Below, in pieces: positions 17,328 through 26,392 of a DNA stretch of 64,000 nt. This DNA is from Bradyrhizobium betae (lineage in GTDB: Bacteria > Pseudomonadota > Alphaproteobacteria > Rhizobiales > Xanthobacteraceae). The stretch is taken from assembly GCF_004123905.1 (NCBI RefSeq), contig NZ_MZXW01000016.1, forward strand, positions 620,001 to 684,000, in the 5' to 3' direction. Every line of letters begins with the position of its first letter. Positions within the stretch are counted from its first letter, which is position 1. Under the pieces are notes generated by a model. That model did not search any database and was not told where the DNA came from. It saw only the letters and a program-made list of their open reading frames with translations. The position numbers and the translations under genes were made by a program.

Positions 17328-18830
17328 ATGAATGTCGCTGTTCGCAGTCACGCCGCCACCAAGCAGGCCTCTGAACATTTCGACGTGCTGATCGTCGGCG
17401 CCGGCATCTCCGGCATCGGCAGCGCCTATCACATGACAAAGCAGCTTCCGGGCGCGAGCTTCGTCGTCCTGGAAACGCAGGCGACGTTCGGCGGCACCTG
17501 GACCACGCATCGCTATCCCGGCATTCGTTCGGACAGCGACCTCCACACCTTCGGCTATAGCTTCAAGCCCTGGGTCGGGCCGCCGATCGCGACCGCCGAG
17601 GAAATCCTTACCTACATGAACGAGGTGATCGACGACAACGACATCGCGAAGCACATTCGCTACAAGCACAAGATCAATTCCGCGAGCTGGTCGAGCGAGC
17701 AAAATCTCTGGACCATCGAGGCGGTGACGACCGACACCGGCGAGGCAAAAACCTTCACCGCGAACTTCCTCTGGATGTGCCAGGGTTATTACCGCCATTC
17801 GGAAGGCTACACGCCGGAATGGAAGGGCACTGAGCGCTTCAAGGGCCGCATCGTCCATCCGCAGACATGGCCTGACGACATCGATCTCACGAACAAGAAG
17901 GTCGTCGTGATCGGTTCGGGCGCAACCGCGGCGACGCTGGTGCCGAACATCGCGGACAAGTGCGCGCATGTTACCATGCTGCAGCGCTCGCCGACCTATT
18001 TTCGCCTTGGCCGCAACGCCATCGAGATCGCGGAGGAGCTGCGAAGGCTTCAGGTCGACGAGGAGTGGATCCATGAAATTGTCCGGCGCAAGATTTTGTT
18101 CGAGCAGGATGCGTTCACAAAACTCTGCCTGTCCAAGCCGGAGCAGGTGAAGAAGGAGCTGATCGGCCAGATCATCGCAGTGCTCGGTCCGGACTACGAT
18201 GTCGAGACGCATTTCACGCCTAGTTACCGGCCGTGGCGGCAGCGCATCGCGTTCGTGCCGGATGCCGATCTGTTCAAGGGCATCGCCAGCGGCAAGGCCT
18301 CCGTCGTCACCGACGAGATCGAATGCTTCGTCGAGAACGGGATCCAGCTTAAATCGGGCAAGCTGTTAGAGGCCGACGTCATCGTCACCGCGACCGGCTT
18401 CCATCTCGCGGCGCTCGGTGACATCGCCTTCGAGGTCGACGGCAAGCCGCTCGCTTTCGGCGACACCGTCACCTATCGCGGCATGATGTTCACGGGCGTG
18501 CCGAACATGGTGTGGGTGTTCGGCTATTTCCGCGCCAGCTGGACGCTGCGCGTCGACCTCGTCGCCGACTTCGTCTGCCGGCTGCTCGGCCACATGAAGG
18601 CGAAGGGTACGAAAAAGGTCGAGGTCAAGCTGCGTCCCGAAGACCACAACATGCCGATCCTGCCCTGGATCGATCCGGAAAACTTCAACCCCGGCTACAT
18701 CATGCGCGACATGAACCTGTTGCCCAAGCGCGGCGACAAGCCGGAATGGCAGCACAGCCAGGATTACTGGACCGAGAAGGACGAGATCCCGAAGACGGAT
18801 CTGGATGACGGGGCGTTCGTGTATGGGTGA
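17328..18830 (+). CDS. Baeyer-Villiger-type FAD monooxygenase
   Basis: The 500-residue product has an N-terminal FAD-binding GAGISGIGSAYH, the FGGTWTTHRYPGIRSDSD segment of flavoprotein monooxygenases, a second Rossmann site VVIGSGATAATL, and the Baeyer-Villiger fingerprint FKGRIVHPQTWP (pattern FxGxxxHxxxWP). The enzyme should use NADPH and O2 to oxygenate a ketone or a related lipophilic substrate, which cannot be named. The family usually has about 490-550 residues. It stands as a single gene. Confidence 0.9.
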   Translation: MNVAVRSHAATKQASEHFDVLIVGAGISGIGSAYHMTKQLPGASFVVLETQATFGGTWTTHRYPGIRSDSDLHTFGYSFKPWVGPPIATAEEILTYMNEVIDDNDIAKHIRYKHKINSASWSSEQNLWTIEAVTTDTGEAKTFTANFLWMCQGYYRHSEGYTPEWKGTERFKGRIVHPQTWPDDIDLTNKKVVVIGSGATAATLVPNIADKCAHVTMLQRSPTYFRLGRNAIEIAEELRRLQVDEEWIHEIVRRKILFEQDAFTKLCLSKPEQVKKELIGQIIAVLGPDYDVETHFTPSYRPWRQRIAFVPDADLFKGIASGKASVVTDEIECFVENGIQLKSGKLLEADVIVTATGFHLAALGDIAFEVDGKPLAFGDTVTYRGMMFTGVPNMVWVFGYFRASWTLRVDLVADFVCRLLGHMKAKGTKKVEVKLRPEDHNMPILPWIDPENFNPGYIMRDMNLLPKRGDKPEWQHSQDYWTEKDEIPKTDLDDGAFVYG

Positions 18831-18881
18831 GGGAGCCATTCGGGACGGCGGCAGACCCGCCGTCCCGAAGCCCCGCATTCG

Positions 18882-19976
18882 CTATGCCTCCGGCATCGCC
18901 CCGACATAGGACGAACTCGGCCTTATCAACCGTCCCGTCCGCTGCTGCTCGCGCGCATGCGCGGTCCACCCCGCGCTGCGTGCCACCGCGAAGATCGGCG
19001 TGAACGCCTGCCGCGGGATCGCCAGCGCGTCGAGCAGGATCGCGGTGAAGAACTCGACATTGGTCTCCAGCGGCCGCTCCGGGTTCTTCTTGCGCAGCGC
19101 GCTGCGGATATAGGACTCGACCTCGCCGGCAAACGGCAAATCGGCGCCGTTGGACGCCAGCGCCTCGATCGCGGTCTTGAGCACGTCGGCGCGCGGATCG
19201 CGCACGCGATAGACGCGGTGGCCAAAACCCATCATCCGCTCGCCGCGGGCCAGCGCCGCATCCACCCACGGCTGGATGCGCTCGCGCGAGCCGATAGCAT
19301 CGAGCATTTCCAGCACCGGCTCCGGCGCGCCGCCATGCAGCGGACCGGTCAGCGCGCAATAGCCGGCGGTGACGGCGGCAAACAGATCGGCCTGCGTCGA
19401 GGCCACCACGCGCGCGGTGAAGGTCGAGGCGTTCATGCCGTGGTCGCTGGCGGTGACGAGATAGGCATCGAGCGCCGTGATCTCGCGCGAGGCGGGCGCG
19501 CGCCCATGCAGCATGCGCAGCGTATCGGCGGCATGGCTCAAATTCGGATCTGGTACGACCGGATCGAGACCTTTGGCACGCCGGACCAGCGCGCCCGTGA
19601 TCACCGGAAACGCGCCGACGATGGCCGCCTCATGCGCGAGGCCGTGCTCGGCGCGTAGGCCTGCGACCGCCGCGCGAAATCCGTCGACGATGCCCATGCC
19701 GCGCGTCGCCGGCAGCAACTCGTCCAGCCTGGCGAAGGCACGCTCGCGCGCGGCGCCGAGCGCAGCCCGCACATTGGCTTCGCTTAAGCTGGTCTGGCTC
19801 GCGCCGTTCCAGAGCCGGGCAGTGATGCCCTCAAAGCTCGAGATAGCGGCGAGGCGCCCGACATGCTCGCCGGCGATGATCAGTTCGCCGCGCTCGCCAT
19901 CGACATGGCTCAGCACGGTTTCGGCCGCGGGAACGCCGTCCAGCCCGATCTGGCTTTTGGTGAAGTGGATGGTCAT
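18882..19976 (-). CDS. Citrate synthase family protein
   Basis: This 364-residue paralogue of citrate/methylcitrate synthase starts at the ATG at 19976, preceded by AAGGAG at ideal spacing (an ATG at 20000 has none). Active-site regions are present: GPLHGGAPEPV (His), MGFGHRVY (His) and NVEFFTA, where the usual catalytic Asp is Glu, as in some type II homologues. It is divergent from a second, HTH-fused member, with 78 bases between the two starts and two inverted repeats in that gap. It may be a dedicated synthase controlled by its neighbour; the substrate is unknown. Confidence 0.85.
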   Translation of the reverse strand: MTIHFTKSQIGLDGVPAAETVLSHVDGERGELIIAGEHVGRLAAISSFEGITARLWNGASQTSLSEANVRAALGAARERAFARLDELLPATRGMGIVDGFRAAVAGLRAEHGLAHEAAIVGAFPVITGALVRRAKGLDPVVPDPNLSHAADTLRMLHGRAPASREITALDAYLVTASDHGMNASTFTARVVASTQADLFAAVTAGYCALTGPLHGGAPEPVLEMLDAIGSRERIQPWVDAALARGERMMGFGHRVYRVRDPRADVLKTAIEALASNGADLPFAGEVESYIRSALRKKNPERPLETNVEFFTAILLDALAIPRQAFTPIFAVARSAGWTAHAREQQRTGRLIRPSSSYVGAMPEA

Positions 19977-20023
19977 GGCCCAATCTCCTTTGCACTGCAC
20001 CCGGGAAAATCAGACCTCTCGAC

Positions 20024-20053
20024 AGATTGATCAATCTTGATTACATTAATCAA
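20024..20053. promoter_or_regulatory. Tandem inverted repeats, likely operator between citrate-synthase-family genes
   Basis: A perfect 14-bp palindrome AGATTGATCAATCT (20024-20037) is followed at once by TTGATT..AATCAA (20038-20053, 5-base spacer). Both contain the half-site TTGAT/ATCAA. They fill the gap between two divergent starts (19976 and 20055). The rightward gene encodes an HTH, which makes it the obvious binding candidate. Confidence 0.65.
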
Positions 20054-20054
20054 T

Positions 20055-21281
20055 ATGAATAATTCCGAGGAACTCTACCTCTCCGCCCGGGAAGCCGCCG
20101 CCGAACTCGCGATCTCCCCGGCGACGCTCTACGCCTATGTCAGCCGCGGCCTGATCCGCTCCGAGCCGACGCTGGACTCCCGCAAAAACCGCTACCGCGC
20201 CGAGGACGTCCGTGCGCTGAAGGAGCGCCGGGTGCCGTCGCCCGAGCCGCGCGGCCTGCGCAGCTTCGATGCCGACCTGCCGGTGATGGACACGGAGATA
20301 TCGACCATCACGGAGGAGGGCGCGATCTACCGCGGCGTCAATTGCGTCGATCTCGCCGAGAACGACACGCTGGAGCACACGGCGACGCTCTTGTGGGACG
20401 TCTCCGGCGTCGATCCCTTCGCGCCGGACAATTGTCCCGCGATCTCCGACGAGATGCGCGCGATCGCGCAGGCCGCGCGCCGTGCCGCGCCGATCGATCG
20501 CGCCATCGCTGTCCTGGCGCTCGCATCGAGCGCCGATCCCCGCGCCTTTACCCGCGCACATGATGGACGTGCGATGGTCGGTGCGCGCATTGTCCGGCTC
20601 CTGGTCGCAACCATGCTCAATACGGAGCCGTCATCCGCGGCGTTGCACCAGCAGATCGCCGGCGCCTGGGCGCCCGACAACAAGCACGCGGCCGACCTCA
20701 TCCGCCGCGCGCTCGTGCTGCTCGCCGAGCATGAATTGAACGCCTCGACCTTCACCGCGCGCTGCGCGGCGTCGACCGGTCTCAATCTCTATGATTCCGT
20801 CATCGCCGGCCTCGCAGCGCTCAAGGGTCCCAAGCATGGCGGCGCCGGCGTGCTGGCCTCGCAGCTCGTGAAGACGCTGGTGGATCGTGACGTCGAGCCG
20901 CTGGTGCGCGAACGCGTCGCGCTCGGCGAGCGTTTTGCCGGCTTCGGCCACGGCGTCTACAAGCGCGGCGATCGGCGCGCGCAGTCACTCCTCAATGCTC
21001 TGGCCCGCGCCGGCGCGCCGCGCAAATTCACCAAGGAGGTGCCGGACCGGATCGCGGAGGCAACCGGCGAACTGGTCAATATCGACTATGCGCTCGCGGT
21101 GCTCGTGCACGCGCTGCGCCTGCCTGCGGGCAGCGAGCTCGCCCTGTTCGCAATGGCCCGCAGCGTCGGCTGGATCGCGCATGCCAGCGAGCAATTGGAG
21201 TTCGGCAAGCTGATCCGGCCGCGGGCACGTTATGTGGGACCTGCGCCGGGAAGAAGGGCAGCGTTGGTGACGGAGGCCTAG
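20055..21281 (+). CDS. HTH-citrate synthase fusion protein
   Basis: The 408-residue product begins with a MerR/excisionase-type helix-turn-helix (about 5-60: LSAREAAAELAISPATLYAYVSRGLI, then SRKNRYRAEDVRALKERR). A full citrate-synthase-like domain (about 70-405) retains all three catalytic-type residues: His in GPKHGG, His in GFGHGVY, Asp in NIDYALA. It may be an enzyme-derived transcription factor that senses a substrate such as oxaloacetate or an acyl-CoA and controls the divergent paralogue. The start at ATG 20055 is preferred; an ATG at 20037 overlaps the palindrome. Confidence 0.87.
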   Translation: MNNSEELYLSAREAAAELAISPATLYAYVSRGLIRSEPTLDSRKNRYRAEDVRALKERRVPSPEPRGLRSFDADLPVMDTEISTITEEGAIYRGVNCVDLAENDTLEHTATLLWDVSGVDPFAPDNCPAISDEMRAIAQAARRAAPIDRAIAVLALASSADPRAFTRAHDGRAMVGARIVRLLVATMLNTEPSSAALHQQIAGAWAPDNKHAADLIRRALVLLAEHELNASTFTARCAASTGLNLYDSVIAGLAALKGPKHGGAGVLASQLVKTLVDRDVEPLVRERVALGERFAGFGHGVYKRGDRRAQSLLNALARAGAPRKFTKEVPDRIAEATGELVNIDYALAVLVHALRLPAGSELALFAMARSVGWIAHASEQLEFGKLIRPRARYVGPAPGRRAALVTEA

Positions 21282-21377
21282 GGCGCACACGCGCATGGGC
21301 GTTGTTCGCATCCCGCGGCGGCGCAGGCGTCCGAAAGCAACACCGGTAGTTGCGGAAACTGTCCAGAGCCGGCCCCT

Positions 21378-22448
21378 TCACGTTCGTGGTAGTTGCAGAG
21401 CGCGCTCGCGTTCGGCGCCCTCTCCGGGAGCGATCAGCTTCCGATATTGGCCTTCGTACTCTTTGGCCATTCGCTTCGCCGAAAACCGCTCTTCGAAACG
21501 GGCGCGCACTTTTCGTCTGTCCAGCCGCCCCAGCTCGTTCACCGCCTTGATGGCCTGCGCCTCGTCCTCGACGATGAAGCCCGTCAAGCCGTGCTCGACG
21601 ATCTCCGGCACGGAGCCGGAGCGATAGGCAATCACCGGCGTCCCGCACGCCATCGCCTCTATCATGACAAGACCGAATGGCTCCGGCCAGCTGATCGGAA
21701 ACAACAAGGCGTCAGCGCCGGCGAGGAAGGGCTGCTTCCTGGTGTCGTCGACCTCGCCTACGAGCTGGACGCTCTCGCCGTCGATGTGAGGTTCAAGCCG
21801 CTTCTTGAAGTACACAGTCTCGGCACGGGGTATCTTGGCGGCGATGCGTAGGGGTTTTCCGGCAGTACGCGCGATGCGGATCGCGTCCTCTGGGCCTTTG
21901 TCCGCCGTCAGGCGGCCGAGAAACGCCAGATATGATCCCCGTTCGTAGGACGGCTGAAGCGAGCCCGTCGGCAGCCCGTGGAGGATCGTGCCGATCCAGT
22001 TCGCATCCGGAAGCGGTCGCCGCTGATGGTCGGAAATCGAAACGAAGCCCGCTTCCGCATATTCTCGGACGACCTCGGGTAGTCCCGGCAGGTCGAGCCG
22101 GCCGTGCATGGTCGTGAGAAACGGCACGCCAGTACGGCGCAGGAGCGGAAGAGGCAGCCAGTCGATGTGGGAGTGGATCACGTCAAAGTGGCCCGCGCAC
22201 TGCGCGATGGCTTCGATCAGCAGAGCGTAGGCGGCGTTCGGATCGGCGCCCCTTCGCCCGAGGCGCAGCGCGTGCGGCCATACGGGATGAAGTTTGCCAC
22301 TTGTCCGGGAGTCGCCGCTCGCAAACAGCGTGACGTCGTGTCCGAGCTTCACCAGTTCGTCCACCAGCCATGCGATCACCCGCTCCGTGCCGCCATAAAG
22401 CCTCGGAGGAACGCTTTCGGCCAAGGGGGCGATCTGGGCGATGCGCAT
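21378..22448 (-). CDS. Glycosyltransferase family 4 protein
   Basis: This 356-residue GT-B fold protein starts at ATG 22448 (MRIAQIAPLAE). The N-terminal acceptor half has the glycine-rich PPRLYGGTERVIAWL loop and FDVIHSHIDW. The C-terminal donor half has YLAFLGRLTADKGPEDAI, LLFPISWPEPFGLVMIEAMACGTPVIAYR (EX7E region) and GLTGFIV. It transfers a sugar from a nucleotide donor, probably to an envelope or exopolysaccharide acceptor; neither sugar nor acceptor can be predicted. No polysaccharide cluster surrounds it. Confidence 0.9.
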   Translation of the reverse strand: MRIAQIAPLAESVPPRLYGGTERVIAWLVDELVKLGHDVTLFASGDSRTSGKLHPVWPHALRLGRRGADPNAAYALLIEAIAQCAGHFDVIHSHIDWLPLPLLRRTGVPFLTTMHGRLDLPGLPEVVREYAEAGFVSISDHQRRPLPDANWIGTILHGLPTGSLQPSYERGSYLAFLGRLTADKGPEDAIRIARTAGKPLRIAAKIPRAETVYFKKRLEPHIDGESVQLVGEVDDTRKQPFLAGADALLFPISWPEPFGLVMIEAMACGTPVIAYRSGSVPEIVEHGLTGFIVEDEAQAIKAVNELGRLDRRKVRARFEERFSAKRMAKEYEGQYRKLIAPGEGAERERALQLPRT

Positions 22449-22580
22449 CGGCCTAGGCCCCCAACGCGCATCGCAAGGCCAGCACAACGGTCGCCGAAAT
22501 GAGAGATGAGATCGCCAGCAGGGTCCAACCCGGCCTTGTGCTTCCGCGAGCCACGCGGGCCACGAACATCTTCATGCGGG

Positions 22581-22790
22581 TCAACATTCGTCCGCGGGAA
22601 GCCGGTGCAGATAGGCCAGTCCGAAGCTTGCGAGTTCTTCGGAATCGCTTTCTCGCTCTTCCCCTCTCCTTTGCAGGTGACGCTCGAGCAAGCAGCGACG
22701 GCAGTCGGACTCATCAACGCCCGGACGCGTCGCCCGGAAGACCGACCATGCTGTGTCTGCGGCCCTTCTCACCGTAACCTCGTCCACCAT
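22581..22790 (-). CDS. Small hypothetical protein
   Basis: This 69-residue frame starts at ATG 22790 with GGAG about 8 bases upstream. The charged, helical product (MVDEVTVRRAADTAWSVFRA ... FGLAYLHRLPADEC) has the look of a family of short rhizobial proteins ending in GLAYL. I cannot name a function. It lies upstream of the glycosyltransferase on the same strand. Confidence 0.55.
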   Translation of the reverse strand: MVDEVTVRRAADTAWSVFRATRPGVDESDCRRCLLERHLQRRGEERESDSEELASFGLAYLHRLPADEC

Positions 22791-23164
22791 TCTCTTGCTC
22801 CGGCGACTCGAACCTGATCACGAGTAACTCTACGTGCTCAGAATGTTTCCTATTTTTCCCGAGAGGCTCAAGTGCGGCCGCGTCGCGTCGCGTCGCGCGC
22901 TCGCGGCCGGCGCGGCCGCGCCGCTTGCGTTGGCGTCGCCCGGCTGGTTCGAGACGAGCGTCAGCTGCCGGCGCGCTGCAAACGACGGCGCGTCAACGCG
23001 CCGCGACATTGCGATTCCTGCCAAACGAGGTACCTCTGGAGTATCCTTCCATTGCCAAATTATCCCGCCAAAATGCGAAGAGCAGCGGATCGGGCTCCAT
23101 GATGAATGGGCGCCCTCCCTAAGTCTTTGGGCACGGCCACCATGCAAGTCAGAGGGCTTTCGTG
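22791..23164. other. Intergenic region upstream of the fusion protein
   Basis: About 370 bases with no supportable gene. It contains a very G/C-rich, CGTCG-repetitive patch at 22873-22925 and a less G/C-rich stretch near 23040-23090 that could hold the promoter for the rightward fusion gene. Several open frames cross it, but none resembles a known family. Confidence 0.5.
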
Positions 23165-26100
23165 ATGTCTCTCGCGGAGGCGGTGCCCGGTCCCGATCAT
23201 CGGTCTCTCGCGCATTCGCAATTGACCGCCTTCACGCATTGGTGTGAGACCCGCATCGGACAAAAGCTGTCGGACCATGCTGCGATGGACCGCTTCTCGG
23301 TGCAGGAGTTCCGTAGCTTCTGGCGCCTCTTTATCGAGTGGTGCGACCCGCCCAGAGAGGGGGACGCCGATCCCGTCTGCGTCGGCGATACCTGCGAGAC
23401 CGCACGCTTTTTCCCAGGCCTCCGTCTGAACTACGCCGAGTGTCTGCTCGCCGGCCGCCCAGAAGAGCAGGTCCTGACGGCCTGCCACGCGGGCCGCGCA
23501 CAGGATACTTACACGCGCGGCGCTCTGCGCCTCGCGGTCGCCCGACTGGCAACGTGGTTAGAGCGACGGAATGTGCGGCCCGGTGAACATGTCGTGGCGA
23601 TCGCGCGCAACAATGCCGAGGCGGTCATTGCTGCACTGGCTACCGCTGCCATAGGTGCAACCTTCGCCAGTTGCGCGCCGGACATGGGCGTGCCCGCCAT
23701 CCTCGCCCGCTTCGCTCCTCTCAATCCCGTGGTGCTCTTTGGCTGCCTCAGGGCGGAGCCATGGGATCGTGGCGTCCCTGTCGCAGAGCGCGTGATCACG
23801 GCGGCGGCAGGGCTGCCAGGTCTTGCCGCGATCATCGCGCTGGACGACGGCCCGCTTGCCGCCGGCGAGGACACGGTGTCTCTGCACAGACTTGCTGATC
23901 TGCTGCGCGATGCCGTTGACGACAAGGACCGAGCCGGTTGGCCACGATATTCGTTCAATCAGCCCCTGTTCACGATGTTCTCCTCCGGGACGACAGGCCC
24001 GCCGAAATGCATCGAGCACGGCGCCGGCGGTACCCTGCTGGAGCATCTGAAGGAGCATCGGCTGCACTGTGATCTCGCGCCCGGCGACAAGCTGTTCTTT
24101 CAGACCACCTGCGGTTGGATGATGTGGAACTGGCAGCTCTCGGCGCTCGCGTCGGGCGTGGAACTCGTGCTCTACGATGGGCCGCTCGAAGGGCCAGATA
24201 CCCTCTGGCGCATCGTTGCCGAGGTGGGCGTGACCGTCTTCGGCACCAATCCTTCCTATTTGCAGTTTTGCGAGCAGGCAGGCTTCTCGCCTCGCCGGAC
24301 GCTCGATCTCTCCGCCTTACGTGCCGTTCTCTCCACCGGGTCCATCCTGTATCCCCGCCAATACGACTGGGTCGGCGATGAGGTGAAGGCCGCCATGCCG
24401 CTACAGTCGATCTCGGGTGGCACCGACATCATCGGCTGCTTTGTGCTGGGCAATCCGAATCTGCCCGTCCATCGCGGCGAGGTACAGTGCCGCAGTCTCG
24501 GGCTCGACGTGCGCTCGCTAGCGCCGCCTGACGAACCGCATGCACCGGTCGGCGAGTTGGTCTGCGCCAATCCGTTTCCCTCGCGTCCCCTCCGCTTTCA
24601 CGGTGACACCGACGGCAGGCGCTTCCATGCCACCTACTTCGCCCAGAACCCCGGCGTCTGGACGCATGGCGATCTGATCGAGGCCACCCCCCGGGGCGGC
24701 TGGAAACTTCACGGCCGTTCCGACAACGTCCTCAATGTGCGCGGCATTCGGATCGGCACTGCGGAGATCTACCGCATCCTCGACGCGGTCGAGGAGATTC
24801 TCGAGGCGATGGCGGTGGAGCAGCAAGCCGAGGACGAGCCTGGCGGCACGCGTATGGTTCTGCTGGTCGTGCTCCGCAAAGGCCTTTTGCTGGACAACAC
24901 GCTGGCGAAGCACGTTCGCTCGGAGCTTGCGCGCTGCGGCTCTCCTGCCTTCGTGCCGGCGCGCATCGCACAGGTCGATGCCCTTCCAGTCACCTTTAGC
25001 GGCAAGCGGTCCGAAGCTGCAGCGCGGGATGCCGTGAATGCCCGCACGGTACGCAACCGTGATGCCATCCAGAACCCGGAATGTCTTGATGCAATCGCCG
25101 CGCATCCGATTGTTCGGGCGCCTTCGGCCGTGACGGTGTCGCGGGCTCCGTCGCGGAGGCCCAAGGCTTTTGCTGATGGTGCCAAGTTGCTGCAGGAGTT
25201 GCAGGCCATTTGTGAGCGCACTCTGGGTGTCTCGCCCATCGCCTTGTCCGATAATCTTCTCGATGTCGGCGCGGATTCGCTTGCGGTAGTGAACTTGCTG
25301 CTCGAAATCGAAAGTTGTGTGGGACACTGCCTACCCCTCTCGGCCTTTCTGGCGGCGCCGTCGATCGAAGGCGTGGCGACAACACTGTCCGGCAGTGTGA
25401 GATTGGCAACGAAACAGGTCGATCGGCCGAGACCGCATTTGCGCGCCGTGAACCCGGGGGACCGCGAGCCGGTGTGTCGCTTCCTCGAGCAAACCTTCCG
25501 GGAGTCGGGCATCCAGGCCGCCTCCTGGCGCCGGATATTTGAGCATGGTTGGTCCGATCACGGGGCCGGCTTCGTGCTCCTCGACGGCGAGGCGGTCGTG
25601 GGCTTCCTTGGCGCCATCGTCGTCCGGCGCCAAGTGAATGAGAAGGTCGACCACGTCTGCAACGTTTCCTCCTGGGCCGTTCACCCGAGCTATCGCGGCT
25701 GGGGGATGGCTTTGCTCGCGGAGCTGCTACGAGATGAGAGTCTAACCTTTACTGCTTTCACGCCGGCGCCGGTTTCCCGGTCTGCCTTCCTGGCACAGCG
25801 TTTCGCGCCACTGGAAACGCACCTGGTCTGGATGCCACCCCTGCTAGAGGCCGAGACGCTCTTCAGATCGAACCGGCCGCTCATCAGCTTTGATCCTACG
25901 GTTGTCCGCACGAAATTAAGCAGCCAGCAACGTCAAATCTTCGACGACCACGCACCGTATGATTGCTTGCAGCTGACCGTGAGCGATGGATGCGATCATG
26001 CCTATATGGTGGTGAAGCGCCGGACACAGCGCTTCAATGCCGGGCGGCTGTTGGGAGTAGGGAAGGTTATGCCCTTGCGGCTCCCCTATTCGGACATCCT

Positions 26101-26320
26101 GCATTGCAGTGCGCCGGCGCTGCTGTCGCGGCATCTTGAGCGTGTCAAGCTGGCGATCCTGCGCCGACAGCGCACGATGGCGCTTGTCGCGGAGGCAAGG
26201 CTCTTTGATGTGCAACCTCGGGGCATGAGGCTCCCGATGTCCACCTGTTACCGTTCCCCGTTGCTCGCGGCCAGCGACCTCGACCGGCTGTATTCAGAAA
26301 TCGTGCTTTTGCCTATCTGA
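23165..26320 (+). CDS. Adenylation-carrier-GNAT fusion protein (acetoacetyl-CoA synthetase-like)
   Basis: This 1051-residue protein joins three modules. Residues 1-640 are an acetoacetyl-CoA-synthetase-like adenylation domain: FSSGTTGPPKCIEHG, GWMMWNWQLSALASG, SGGTDIIGCF, HGDLIE, GRSDNVLNVRGIRIG, and catalytic Lys614 in TFSGKRSE. Residues about 670-750 are a carrier domain with Ser705 in DVGADSLAVVNLL. Residues about 760-1051 match the GNAT-like protein at 9611-10486 over its whole length. The adenylation domain probably loads a beta-keto or similar acid on the fused carrier and the GNAT part transfers it. The start is ATG 23165 (a GTG at 23162 is adjacent), with GAGGG upstream. Confidence 0.88.
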   Translation: MSLAEAVPGPDHRSLAHSQLTAFTHWCETRIGQKLSDHAAMDRFSVQEFRSFWRLFIEWCDPPREGDADPVCVGDTCETARFFPGLRLNYAECLLAGRPEEQVLTACHAGRAQDTYTRGALRLAVARLATWLERRNVRPGEHVVAIARNNAEAVIAALATAAIGATFASCAPDMGVPAILARFAPLNPVVLFGCLRAEPWDRGVPVAERVITAAAGLPGLAAIIALDDGPLAAGEDTVSLHRLADLLRDAVDDKDRAGWPRYSFNQPLFTMFSSGTTGPPKCIEHGAGGTLLEHLKEHRLHCDLAPGDKLFFQTTCGWMMWNWQLSALASGVELVLYDGPLEGPDTLWRIVAEVGVTVFGTNPSYLQFCEQAGFSPRRTLDLSALRAVLSTGSILYPRQYDWVGDEVKAAMPLQSISGGTDIIGCFVLGNPNLPVHRGEVQCRSLGLDVRSLAPPDEPHAPVGELVCANPFPSRPLRFHGDTDGRRFHATYFAQNPGVWTHGDLIEATPRGGWKLHGRSDNVLNVRGIRIGTAEIYRILDAVEEILEAMAVEQQAEDEPGGTRMVLLVVLRKGLLLDNTLAKHVRSELARCGSPAFVPARIAQVDALPVTFSGKRSEAAARDAVNARTVRNRDAIQNPECLDAIAAHPIVRAPSAVTVSRAPSRRPKAFADGAKLLQELQAICERTLGVSPIALSDNLLDVGADSLAVVNLLLEIESCVGHCLPLSAFLAAPSIEGVATTLSGSVRLATKQVDRPRPHLRAVNPGDREPVCRFLEQTFRESGIQAASWRRIFEHGWSDHGAGFVLLDGEAVVGFLGAIVVRRQVNEKVDHVCNVSSWAVHPSYRGWGMALLAELLRDESLTFTAFTPAPVSRSAFLAQRFAPLETHLVWMPPLLEAETLFRSNRPLISFDPTVVRTKLSSQQRQIFDDHAPYDCLQLTVSDGCDHAYMVVKRRTQRFNAGRLLGVGKVMPLRLPYSDILHCSAPALLSRHLERVKLAILRRQRTMALVAEARLFDVQPRGMRLPMSTCYRSPLLAASDLDRLYSEIVLLPI

Positions 26321-26341
26321 CACACGATCTCGATGCTGCTG

Positions 26342-26392
26342 CAACGGGTTCATGAACTGCGAGACGCCTCATGTCGACGGCCGTGCGCGTCT
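26342..26392 (+). pseudogene. Remnant of an SDR gene 3' end (direct repeat of 28120-28170)
   Basis: These 51 bases match 28120-28170, the last codons of the intact SDR gene, at 43 of 51 positions in the same orientation. Translated, they give [16 protein letters not shown] against FMNGETLHVDGGARLV. The 3' end of the LysR gene runs through this fragment on the opposite strand. It looks like the leftover of a duplicated or replaced SDR gene. Confidence 0.7.
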
